A stretch of DNA of 38,266 nucleotides, from assembly GCA_022841505.1 (NCBI GenBank), contig JALHRK010000019.1, positions 1 through 38,266 on the forward strand, read 5' to 3'. This stretch comes from Saprospiraceae bacterium (lineage in GTDB: Bacteria > Bacteroidota > Bacteroidia > Chitinophagales > Saprospiraceae). Below the pieces are notes generated by a model. The model did not search any database and was not told where the DNA came from. It saw nothing but the letters and a program-made list of their open reading frames with translations. The position numbers and the translations under genes are program-made. Shown here one piece after another: positions 7,654 to 15,902 of this stretch (position 1 is its first letter; each line of letters begins with the position of its first letter).

Positions 7654-9204
7654 TTAACTAAACAACAACTTCATATCCGTCCGCTGGCGCACAATCCCCT
7701 CAATTTCGCTGATGGGAATGCGCTCCTGCACCATTGAGTCGCGCTCGCGCAGGGTAACGGTATTGTTTTCGATCGTTTCAAAATCTACGGTCACGCAAAA
7801 TGGCGTGCCGATGGCGTCCTGGCGGCGGTAGCGTCGGCCAATGGCGTCTTTGTCGTCGTATTGGCAGAGGAAAGACTGCTTCAGGTCGTTGAAGATTTCG
7901 CGGGCCTTTTCCGGCAGTTCTTCTTTGTTGCGGATCAGGGGCAACACCGCGCATTTCACCGGCGCGAGGGCAGGGTGCAGGCGCAGCACCGTGCGCGTTG
8001 CGTCTTCGCCTTTCGCATCCGGAACGGCTTCTTCCTGCAGGGCGTAGCTCATCAGAGCGAGGAACATGCGGTCGCAGCCAACAGAGGTTTCCACCACGTA
8101 AGGCACGTAGTTTTCGTTCAGTTCCGTATCGAAATACTGCAATTTTTTGCCCGACAATTCCTGGTGGCTTTTCAGGTCAAAATCGGTGCGCGAGTGGATG
8201 CCTTCCAGCTCTTTGAACCCAAAAGGAAACTCGAACTGGATGTCCACGGCCGCATTGGCGTAGTGCGCTAAGTTGTCGTGGTCTTTAAACCGCAGCATTT
8301 CCGGCGGCGTACCAAGGGCCGTGTGCCACTTCATACGGGCGGCTTTCCAGTATTCGTACCACTTCATTTCTTCGCCCGGGCGGATGAAAAACTGCATTTC
8401 CATTTGCTCGAATTCGCGCATGCGGAAAATGAATTGCCGCGCCACGATTTCATTGCGGAAAGCTTTGCCGATTTGCGCAATGCCAAACGGCACTTTCAGG
8501 CGCGTGCTTTTTTGCACGTTCAGGAAGTTGACAAAAATGCCCTGGGCGGTTTCGGGCCGCAGGTAAAGTTTGCCCTCTTCGCCGGCGATGTTGCCCAACT
8601 GGGTGGAAAACATGAGGTTGAACTGACGCACTTCTGTCCAGTTGCGCGAACCGCTTTCCGGGTCGGCGATTTCCAGCTCTTCGATCAACGCTTTCAGGCC
8701 GGCCATGTCGCCGTCTTTCATCAATTGCGCCAAGCGTTTTTCAATGTCCAACGCCTGTTTCAGGTATTCCGAAACGCGCGGGTTGGTTTCGCGGTACAGG
8801 GCTTCGTCGAAGCTTTCGCCAAAGCGCTTGCGTGCTTTTTCGACTTCCTTCTCCGCTTTTTCGTTGATTTTATCAATCACGCCTTCCACGAGCTGGTCGG
8901 CCCGGTAGCGTTTTTTGCTGTCTTTGTTGTCTACCAGCGGGTCGTTGAATGCATCCACGTGCCCCGAAGCTTTCCAGGTTTTGGGGTGCATGAAGATGGC
9001 CGCGTCAATGCCCGTGATGTTTTCGTGCATTTGCACCATCGCGCGCCACCAGTAGTTTTTGATGTTGTTTTTCAACTCCGAGCCGTAGGGGCCGTAATCA
9101 TACACGGCGCTGAGGCCGTCGTAGATCTCGCTGGACTGAAAAATGAATCCATATTCTTTGCAGTGTGCAACTAACTTTTTGAATTGATCAACCTGTTGTG
9201 ACAT
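7654..9204 (-). CDS. glyS: glycyl-tRNA synthetase (homodimeric, class II)
   Basis: 516 aa with GlyRS motifs (EIYDGLSAVYDYGPYGSELKNNIKNYWW; LRPETAQGIFVNF; FIRPGEEMKWYEYW; RTVLRLHPALAPVKCAVLPL). Confidence 0.96.
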   Translation of the reverse strand: MSQQVDQFKKLVAHCKEYGFIFQSSEIYDGLSAVYDYGPYGSELKNNIKNYWWRAMVQMHENITGIDAAIFMHPKTWKASGHVDAFNDPLVDNKDSKKRYRADQLVEGVIDKINEKAEKEVEKARKRFGESFDEALYRETNPRVSEYLKQALDIEKRLAQLMKDGDMAGLKALIEELEIADPESGSRNWTEVRQFNLMFSTQLGNIAGEEGKLYLRPETAQGIFVNFLNVQKSTRLKVPFGIAQIGKAFRNEIVARQFIFRMREFEQMEMQFFIRPGEEMKWYEYWKAARMKWHTALGTPPEMLRFKDHDNLAHYANAAVDIQFEFPFGFKELEGIHSRTDFDLKSHQELSGKKLQYFDTELNENYVPYVVETSVGCDRMFLALMSYALQEEAVPDAKGEDATRTVLRLHPALAPVKCAVLPLIRNKEELPEKAREIFNDLKQSFLCQYDDKDAIGRRYRRQDAIGTPFCVTVDFETIENNTVTLRERDSMVQERIPISEIEGIVRQRTDMKLLFS

Positions 9205-9465
9205 GGTATTTGGTATCGCTGATGTGATGTTTTACAAAAATGCCGGACAGATGTTGCGCTGCCCAACTGTTTATTTCCTTGTTTTTGGCTCTAAATGGTT
9301 CAGGAAGGCCGCAAAGTTCGCAAAGATTTTATATTCAAGTTGCTTCCGAATGAAATTTTCAAGGATTCTTCTGTAGCGCATAGGGGGGGCGCGCTGATTT
9401 ATGCATCTCCCTTTCAAGAAATCACCCGAACCCTTTTTACATTTCTAAAAAAAAACTTGACGACT

Positions 9466-10140
9466 ATGAAGGCAATGACCTTGCTTGCAGGAACCCTGTT
9501 GTTCCTGTCACCGCTTTATGCCCAGGATGTACGCAAATTGCAGCCTTTTGATGAAATTATGGTCAGCGGCAACATCACGGTGTTGTTGCAAAAAGGAGAA
9601 ACAGAAACCGCTGTCGTGGAAGCCAGCGGCATTTCGGAAGACAAAATATCGGTGTACGTAAAAAATGGCAAGCTGAAGCTGCAACTCTTAGACGGCTTTT
9701 TTTACAAAAATGCAAACGTGAACATCGTCGTGACTTACCGCAGCCTGCGCCATGTGAACGGGAGCGCCGGTTCCAGAATCAAAAGCGACGCCGTCATCGA
9801 AGCGGATATATTTTCCGCCAAAGCGGGAAGCGGCGCGCAGGTGGAACTGGAAATCAAAGTCAATTCCCTGAGTGCAATGGCTTCTGAAGGCGCCGAACTG
9901 GAGCTGAGCGGTTCAACTGGTTCTCAAAACGCGTCGGCAGCAACGGGTGGGCAATACCATGCCTTAAACCTGCAATGCGACCAGACCGAAGTGCGCGCCA
10001 GCACCGGCGGAAAAGCTGTGGTGGTCGCCCTGAAAAGCCTCGATGCTTCGGTGAATACGGGCGGCGAAGTGGAGTATTCCGGTGATCCTGAAGTGCGCAA
10101 CACGCGGAATATGCTGGCGGGGGAGATTAGGAAGATATAA
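9466..10140 (+). CDS. secreted DUF2807 (head GIN domain) protein
   Basis: ORF 9295-10140; ATG at 9466 gives signal peptide MKAMTLLAGTLLFLSPLYAQ. FDEIMVSGNITVLLQKGE and LRHVNGSAGSRIKSD repeats are DUF2807-like. Confidence 0.8.
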   Translation: MKAMTLLAGTLLFLSPLYAQDVRKLQPFDEIMVSGNITVLLQKGETETAVVEASGISEDKISVYVKNGKLKLQLLDGFFYKNANVNIVVTYRSLRHVNGSAGSRIKSDAVIEADIFSAKAGSGAQVELEIKVNSLSAMASEGAELELSGSTGSQNASAATGGQYHALNLQCDQTEVRASTGGKAVVVALKSLDASVNTGGEVEYSGDPEVRNTRNMLAGEIRKI

Positions 10141-10312
10141 ATAGGCAAGTTTGCAAGTTTGCAAATAGGCAAGTTGGCAAGTGGCAAATTCGCAAATAGG
10201 CAATGCCTGAATATCAATCAGTAGGAATAGCTAACGTGCCCTTTGCCAATTTGCCCTTTGCCAATTTGCCACTTGCCCTTTGCCAACTTGCCTTTTGCCA
10301 ACTTGCCCTAAA
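10141..10312. repeat. degenerate short tandem repeats (GGCAAgttt/GGCAAgtgGCAAa) in inverted arrangement
   Basis: Left arm 10142-10202 (ggcaagtttgcaagtttgcaaataggcaag...) and right arm 10238-10312 (tgccctttgccaatttgccctttgcc...) are of opposite orientation. Confidence 0.75.
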
Positions 10313-12493
10313 ACGGAACATTCTGTTCCAAACCCCGTATACCCCACTACGCCTCAGCCCTGCGATGGCGAAAAAAGCTTGAAACAATTTGCAAAATACC
10401 TTAAAAATTGGAGACTGGCGCTGCTGCTCACAACAGGCCTGTTGGTGTTGTTGCCCTGGAATTTTTTGGAACCCGGCAATGCAGCGCAGCAGGCAGAACG
10501 TGGGGCGTTCATTTTATTGGCAAAAGCCATTGCGTTACTTGGCCTCGTGGTTTTTACCTTTCGAATGCGGATCCACTTTATCCCGAAGCGGGGGGTATTT
10601 GCAGCTGCGTTTGCCAATTTGGCCATGCTGGCGGGTTTGACCGGCATTGCGTTGCAAATGCGGCGAGCCGTTTTGGAGCAGTCTATTCCACTCGATTTTG
10701 ACCATTTTTTTCAGCTCGAACGCGCCGGCGTTTTAGCGCTTACCGCAACGCTGGTGTTGGCCATTGCTTTGTTTTTGCTTTCGCACCGCCTGCTTTGGAG
10801 CGTGATCCAGGCAGAAATATCCCGACAGCAGCGATCCCGGGGCATGTTGATTGCCCTGGCAATTTTTGGATTGGGCGCCCTGTTTTTACCCGATCCGCTG
10901 ACGCCCGTTCAACTCTTGTTGTCGGGCATTGCCTACGTGGCTCTGTTCGATTTCTACATGGAACGCCGGGTATCTAACCTGACCGGGTTGTTGTTTTGGG
11001 CAGTGATGATTTCGGTCTGGCTGGCCCTGCTGTTGTTTCAGTTCAATTTGAAGGAAGACCGCAGCGCCAGGCTCAACTTAGCCCGCGAACTTGCTGCGGC
11101 GCAAACCATAAATCCGGAGCGGTTGACCAAATACGACTACGCTGTTTTTCTGCAAGACGGGCAAATCCCGAAATTCGGGGGAACGCTGTCGGGGAACCTG
11201 TCTGAAGAAGTTCGTTTGTTTAAGGAAGGGCAATGGCAGGAATACTTTTCGGCGGCGCGGGCCGATTTGGTTTTACGCGGCAAAAATGGCCTTACCGTGG
11301 TCATTGGCAAAGCAACGGGCGGCTATCTCAAACCCATGTCGCTTTTTTCCAGTATGTTTTCGGTGCTGTTTTTATTGGTGTTGCTGCTGGCGGGCATCAA
11401 CTACGTCACCCGGTTCGTCAACCCAGAATATGGGTTGCCCCTTTGCGGGCGCCCCTCCCTCCGCAACCGCATCCAACTGTCCATGATCGCCTCCATTCTG
11501 GGGTCTTTTTTTGCGTTTGGGTTGCTCGCTGCCGCTTATTTTCGGCGCACGTCTTCGCCCGAATTGCAGGATGAAGTGCAGGTTTTTATCAGCGCGCTGC
11601 TGAATTTGTACGTGTTCCTCCTCCTGGTTGCGACTTCGGCAGCCATTTGGGTGGCCAATTCGATTACCCGGCCTTTAGTAGAGATTGGCCAGAAATTATC
11701 CAACATCAAACTTGGCAAAAACGAGCGGATCATCTGGCAAGGCCAAAACGAACTGGGCGAACTGATCGGGGCGTACAACCGCATGATTGAAAAGTTAGCA
11801 GACAGCACCGAACGCCTGAAACAATCCGAGCGCGAAGGCGCCTGGCGCGAAATGGCCCGACAGGTAGCCCACGAAATTAAAAACCCCCTCACCCCCATGA
11901 AACTAAGTGTTCAGCACCTGCTGCGGGCTTATCAGACGCAGCCGGAGCAGGCGCCGGCATTGGTGCAGCGCGTCAGCCAAACCCTGATCGAACAAATTGA
12001 CGTGCTGTCTGACATTGCTTCGGAGTTTTCCAATTTTGCCAAAATGCCCGAACCCAAGTGCGAGCAGCTCGACCTCAATCAGTTGATCACGACTGTTTAT
12101 GGACTTTTTGAGCCGGAGCAAGAAACACCCCTGCGGGTGGAATGCCAGTTGCCCGAACAGCCGGTCTTCGTTTTTGCAGACCGCAGCCAGTTGACCCGCA
12201 TCCTGGTGAACCTGATCAAAAATGCCATTCAATCTATTCCCGATGGCCGCGAGGGGCATGTTCGCATTGCCCTGAGTACTTCGGAAAGCCGGGCCCTGAT
12301 TTGCGTCAGCGACAACGGCGCAGGCATTCCGGATGCGGTGCAGGAACAAGTGTTTTCGCCTTATTTTACGACCAAATCGTCGGGCACAGGACTGGGCCTC
12401 GCCTTATGCAAAAGCATGGTGGAAGCCATGAACGGCAGGATTTGGTTTGAAACAAAGGTGGGGGAGGGGACAAGGTTTTTTGTTGATTTGTAG
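10280..12493 (+). CDS. NtrY-like membrane sensor histidine kinase (start uncertain)
   Basis: HisKA HEIKNPLTPMKLSVQHLLRAYQ; HATPase NLIKNAIQSIPDG, DNGAGIPDAVQEQVFSPYFTTKSSGTGLGLALCKSMVE; HAMP-like linker. The called TTG start lies in a repeat; another in-frame TTG is at 10379. Confidence 0.88.
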   Translation: MPTCLLPTCPKTEHSVPNPVYPTTPQPCDGEKSLKQFAKYLKNWRLALLLTTGLLVLLPWNFLEPGNAAQQAERGAFILLAKAIALLGLVVFTFRMRIHFIPKRGVFAAAFANLAMLAGLTGIALQMRRAVLEQSIPLDFDHFFQLERAGVLALTATLVLAIALFLLSHRLLWSVIQAEISRQQRSRGMLIALAIFGLGALFLPDPLTPVQLLLSGIAYVALFDFYMERRVSNLTGLLFWAVMISVWLALLLFQFNLKEDRSARLNLARELAAAQTINPERLTKYDYAVFLQDGQIPKFGGTLSGNLSEEVRLFKEGQWQEYFSAARADLVLRGKNGLTVVIGKATGGYLKPMSLFSSMFSVLFLLVLLLAGINYVTRFVNPEYGLPLCGRPSLRNRIQLSMIASILGSFFAFGLLAAAYFRRTSSPELQDEVQVFISALLNLYVFLLLVATSAAIWVANSITRPLVEIGQKLSNIKLGKNERIIWQGQNELGELIGAYNRMIEKLADSTERLKQSEREGAWREMARQVAHEIKNPLTPMKLSVQHLLRAYQTQPEQAPALVQRVSQTLIEQIDVLSDIASEFSNFAKMPEPKCEQLDLNQLITTVYGLFEPEQETPLRVECQLPEQPVFVFADRSQLTRILVNLIKNAIQSIPDGREGHVRIALSTSESRALICVSDNGAGIPDAVQEQVFSPYFTTKSSGTGLGLALCKSMVEAMNGRIWFETKVGEGTRFFVDL

Positions 12494-12582
12494 GGGTTGA
12501 AAATTTTCAACCCTTACCACGACCACGGGGTTGAATATTTTCAACCCCTACGACGACCACGGGGTTGAATATTTTCAACCCC
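12493..12582. repeat. three-copy tandem array of a 34-bp unit containing a GGGGTTGAA-tatt-TTCAACCCC hairpin
   Basis: Hairpin copies start at 12493, 12527 and 12561 (period 34); spacers are taccacgaccac and tacgacgaccac. Confidence 0.9.
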
Positions 12583-13480
12583 TACGACGGATTTTCACCA
12601 TATATGTTTTCCCCGCCTTATTTGTCAATTTCGTGCTAATCAACCACGGGTTATACACCTTCAGCATGCGGTAAGTCGTGCCGTGTTCGACGGCAAAATC
12701 GCCCCAGCTTTCCACCGGGCCATTCACTTCCACCAGGTCGTATTCGCTCATAGGCGGGTAGGCCTGATCTTCGTCTAAATAAAAACCGAATGCCCGCGGG
12801 TTCTTCAGAATTTCTTTGATGGCGATGACGCGGAAAACGTAGCGGGAAGTTTCCGAGTTGAGGCTCAGATCGTAATAATTGTTGGCGCGCTGGGTCTGGA
12901 TGTCTTTTGCCAGCCGGGTACCGCCCATGTTGTAAGCGGCGGCAGACAACGTCCAGTCGCCGAAACGCTTTTTGTACCCTTTCAGGTAATCGCAGGCTGC
13001 TTTGGTCGCTTTTTCTAAGTGGTAGCGCTCGTCCACCTCGCTGGAGATCTCTAAGCCGTAATATTCGCCGGTATTGCCCATGAATTGCCAGATGCCTTTG
13101 GCGCCTTTCGGCGAAATTTCATTGCGCAGGCTGCTTTCCGCAACGGCCAAATATTTGAAATCGTCCGGCACCCCGTTTTCGGCGAGGATTTTTTCAATAA
13201 CCGGAAAATATTTATACATACTTTTGATGTGTAACATGGTGGTGGCATGCCAATAGGTATTGATCAGCAGCTCGCGGTCGAGGCGCTCCCGCACGTCAAA
13301 GTTGTCCATCGGAACCGGCTCGCCGGCAAAATCAAAAGGTTTGTTCAGGTCTACCGGCTTTACAATTTGCGGAAGGATACTGTCAGTAGCCGTTACATTT
13401 TTGGCGGAATAAGACGCAAAAACGGCAATAGTCAGGAAAGCAGCCAGCACCAGCGTGTAAGCGGTCAGTTTCTTTTGCAT
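12575..13480 (-). CDS. secreted lytic transglycosylase (SLT/MltD-like)
   Basis: ORF 12575-13546; ATG at 13480 gives MQKKLTAYTLVLAAFLTIAVFA. SLT motifs AVAESSLRNEISPKGAKGIWQFM and LSAAAYNMGG. Confidence 0.88.
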   Translation of the reverse strand: MQKKLTAYTLVLAAFLTIAVFASYSAKNVTATDSILPQIVKPVDLNKPFDFAGEPVPMDNFDVRERLDRELLINTYWHATTMLHIKSMYKYFPVIEKILAENGVPDDFKYLAVAESSLRNEISPKGAKGIWQFMGNTGEYYGLEISSEVDERYHLEKATKAACDYLKGYKKRFGDWTLSAAAYNMGGTRLAKDIQTQRANNYYDLSLNSETSRYVFRVIAIKEILKNPRAFGFYLDEDQAYPPMSEYDLVEVNGPVESWGDFAVEHGTTYRMLKVYNPWLISTKLTNKAGKTYMVKIRRRG

Positions 13481-13586
13481 GAGATCTTGATTTGAATTCC
13501 GGTAAAGATAAACAAGTTTGCCAAAGCCAATGTATTTAACTATCATGCGCTTTCAATACATACATCACATACCAAAAAGATAATTA

Positions 13587-15737
13587 ATGACCGGATTGTT
13601 GCTGAATGTAGATTTTTCGCTGCCCCTGAAAAATCCCGTGCTGGTTTTTTCCATCCTGCTGTTCATTATTTTGTTCAGTCCCATTCTGTTGCGCAAATTT
13701 CGGTTACCCGGCATCATCGGGCTCATCTTGTCGGGCATCTTAGTCGGCCCTTACGGATTCAACCTCATCGAACGCAACGAAGCCATCATATTGTTCAGCA
13801 CCATCGGTTTGTTGTACATCATGTTCCTTGCCGGGTTGGAATTGGACATGAACGAGTTCAAAAAGAACCGCTATAAAAGCATTCTTTTCGGCTTTTTTAC
13901 GTTTGCCATCCCCATCTCAATCGGGTACCCGGTCTGCCATTATCTCCTGGGCTACGATATGTTGGCGTCCGTGATGATCGCCAGCATGTTTGCTACGCAT
14001 ACCTTAGTTGCCTACCCTATTGCCAGCCGGCTTGGGATTGTGAAAAACGAAGCGGTTGCCATCACGGTAGGTGGCACCATCATCACGGACACTGCTGTTC
14101 TGCTCATACTGGCGGTGATTACCGGTTCGAAGCAGGGGGGGCTCGACCAGGCTTTCTGGATCCGGTTGATCATTTCGCTGACGATTTTTAGTGGCATTGT
14201 TTTTTACCTGTTGCCCCCAGTGGCGCGCTGGTTTTTCCGAAATATCGAAGGTGAAAAAACGTCCCAGTACATTTTTGTGCTGGCCTTGGTTTTTTTGTCG
14301 GCTTTTTTGGCCGAAGTTGCCGGTGTAGAACCGATCATTGGAGCGTTTATGTCGGGTTTGGCGCTCAACAGCCTGATTCCGCATACTTCGCCCCTGATGA
14401 ACCGCATTGAATTTGTTGGGAATGCCTTGTTCATCCCTTTTTTCCTGATCAGCGTTGGGATGCTGGTAGACATAAAAGTCCTGTCGAACGGCCCCTGGGC
14501 GCTCATCGTGGCAGCAACCTTGTCGGTTGTGGCGATTACCGGAAAGTGGGTGGCGGCCTGGATTACCCAGCGCGTTTTTCGCTATTCCCGCTACCAGCGT
14601 AACGTGATCTGGGGCCTGAGCAATGCGCACGCTGCGGCGACATTGGCGGTTATTTTGGTGGGATACAACATCGGTATTTTGGACGAAAATGTGCTGAACG
14701 GTACGATCATCCTCATCCTGATCACCTGCCTGGTGGCTTCTTTTGTAACGGAACGCGCCGGGCGTAATTTAGCCATCGCCGAACTCGAAAAACTACCGGA
14801 AATCAAAGACTTAGACGAAAAAATCTTAGTCCCCATTTCCAATCCAGCCACCATCGAACCGCTTATGGACTTGGCCATCCTGCTCAAAGACCGCCGGTCA
14901 AGCCAGCCGATTACAGCGCTTTCTGTAGTTCAGGACGACGACGAAGCCCGGGAGCGCGTGGTTCAAAACAAACAAATGCTGGAAAAAGCGATCATCCACG
15001 CCGCTGCGACCGATACAAAAGTCACCATAGATACCCGCGTTGCGCTCAATGTGGGCAACGGCATTTCACAGTACGTCAAAGAAAAAATGATTTCAGTCGT
15101 TCTGATTGGCTGGACGGGCAAAGCGGCAAAAGTGGAAGGCAAAATTTTCGGAACGGCGCTCGACCAGCTCATTCAAAGCAATTCACAAATGGTGATGGTG
15201 ACGCAGTTGCGGCAGCCGATCAACATTACCCGTCGCATCGTGGTAGCCATTCCGGCCAATGCGCAGTACGAAGTCGGGTTCTCCGGGTGGCTTCAAAAAA
15301 TAAACCTGCTGGCCAGAGAAACCAGCTCCGAAATGCACCTGCATACTACCCCCAAAACCTTTGAAGCCATTCGCCGGTATTTCGCAAAGAACCGCATCCT
15401 CGTCAGCAAAAAATTCTACGACTTTGAGGATTGGGAAGATTTTCTGATTCTTGCCAAATCGGTCTCCCGCGACGATCTGTTGGTGGTGGTTTGCGCCCGG
15501 AAAGGTTCCATTTCCTACAACAGCTATTTAGACGAAATTCCAGGCAAGCTGCCCAAATATTTTAAGGAAAACAACTTCATGGTCATCTTCCCCGAACAAC
15601 CCGGCGGCGAAATGCTCGACAGCGTCATCACAGAAGAAGACATCAGCTTGTCGCCAATTCAGGATAATATTCAGCGGTTGAGCCGCTATGGGAAGGTGTT
15701 AAGGCGGTTGTTTGGGAAAAAACAAGACGGTGCATAA
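13587..15737 (+). CDS. cation:proton antiporter (CPA2/Kef-like) with C-terminal USP-like region
   Basis: 716 aa; polytopic N-terminus (RLPGIIGLILSGILVGPYGFNL, TIGLLYIMFLAGLELDMNEFKK) and soluble C-terminal domain. Confidence 0.88.
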   Translation: MTGLLLNVDFSLPLKNPVLVFSILLFIILFSPILLRKFRLPGIIGLILSGILVGPYGFNLIERNEAIILFSTIGLLYIMFLAGLELDMNEFKKNRYKSILFGFFTFAIPISIGYPVCHYLLGYDMLASVMIASMFATHTLVAYPIASRLGIVKNEAVAITVGGTIITDTAVLLILAVITGSKQGGLDQAFWIRLIISLTIFSGIVFYLLPPVARWFFRNIEGEKTSQYIFVLALVFLSAFLAEVAGVEPIIGAFMSGLALNSLIPHTSPLMNRIEFVGNALFIPFFLISVGMLVDIKVLSNGPWALIVAATLSVVAITGKWVAAWITQRVFRYSRYQRNVIWGLSNAHAAATLAVILVGYNIGILDENVLNGTIILILITCLVASFVTERAGRNLAIAELEKLPEIKDLDEKILVPISNPATIEPLMDLAILLKDRRSSQPITALSVVQDDDEARERVVQNKQMLEKAIIHAAATDTKVTIDTRVALNVGNGISQYVKEKMISVVLIGWTGKAAKVEGKIFGTALDQLIQSNSQMVMVTQLRQPINITRRIVVAIPANAQYEVGFSGWLQKINLLARETSSEMHLHTTPKTFEAIRRYFAKNRILVSKKFYDFEDWEDFLILAKSVSRDDLLVVVCARKGSISYNSYLDEIPGKLPKYFKENNFMVIFPEQPGGEMLDSVITEEDISLSPIQDNIQRLSRYGKVLRRLFGKKQDGA

Positions 15738-15740
15738 AAA

Positions 15741-15823
15741 AACAAGAGCTTCGGGAATAAACTGAGCAAATTGGCCTTTGAGGCCCTAATATGCTCAGTT
15801 TAAACTCCCCGAAAACTCTTGTT
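15741..15823. terminator. ~83-nt nested multi-stem hairpin; terminator-like or repeat-derived
   Basis: Outer AACAAGAG.../...CTCTTGTT, middle AAACTGAGCA/TGCTCAGTTT, inner GGCC-TTTGA-GGCC; between convergent genes. Confidence 0.55.
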
Positions 15824-15902
15824 GTGAAAGACGCATTGGTTTATTAAGGCTGCACTAACTACAAAATTGGATTAATTCAAAAAATTAAAGTGGGATAATC
15901 TG

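Noticed and set aside
8278-9174. 298-aa plus-strand ORF opposite glyS
   Set aside because: Antisense shadow of a strongly supported glycyl-tRNA synthetase; no recognisable domain, composition typical of a reverse-frame translation.
12493-12582. possible CRISPR array
   Set aside because: Regular 34-bp period, but spacers are near-identical 12-mers and repeats are hairpins; only three units and no cas genes.
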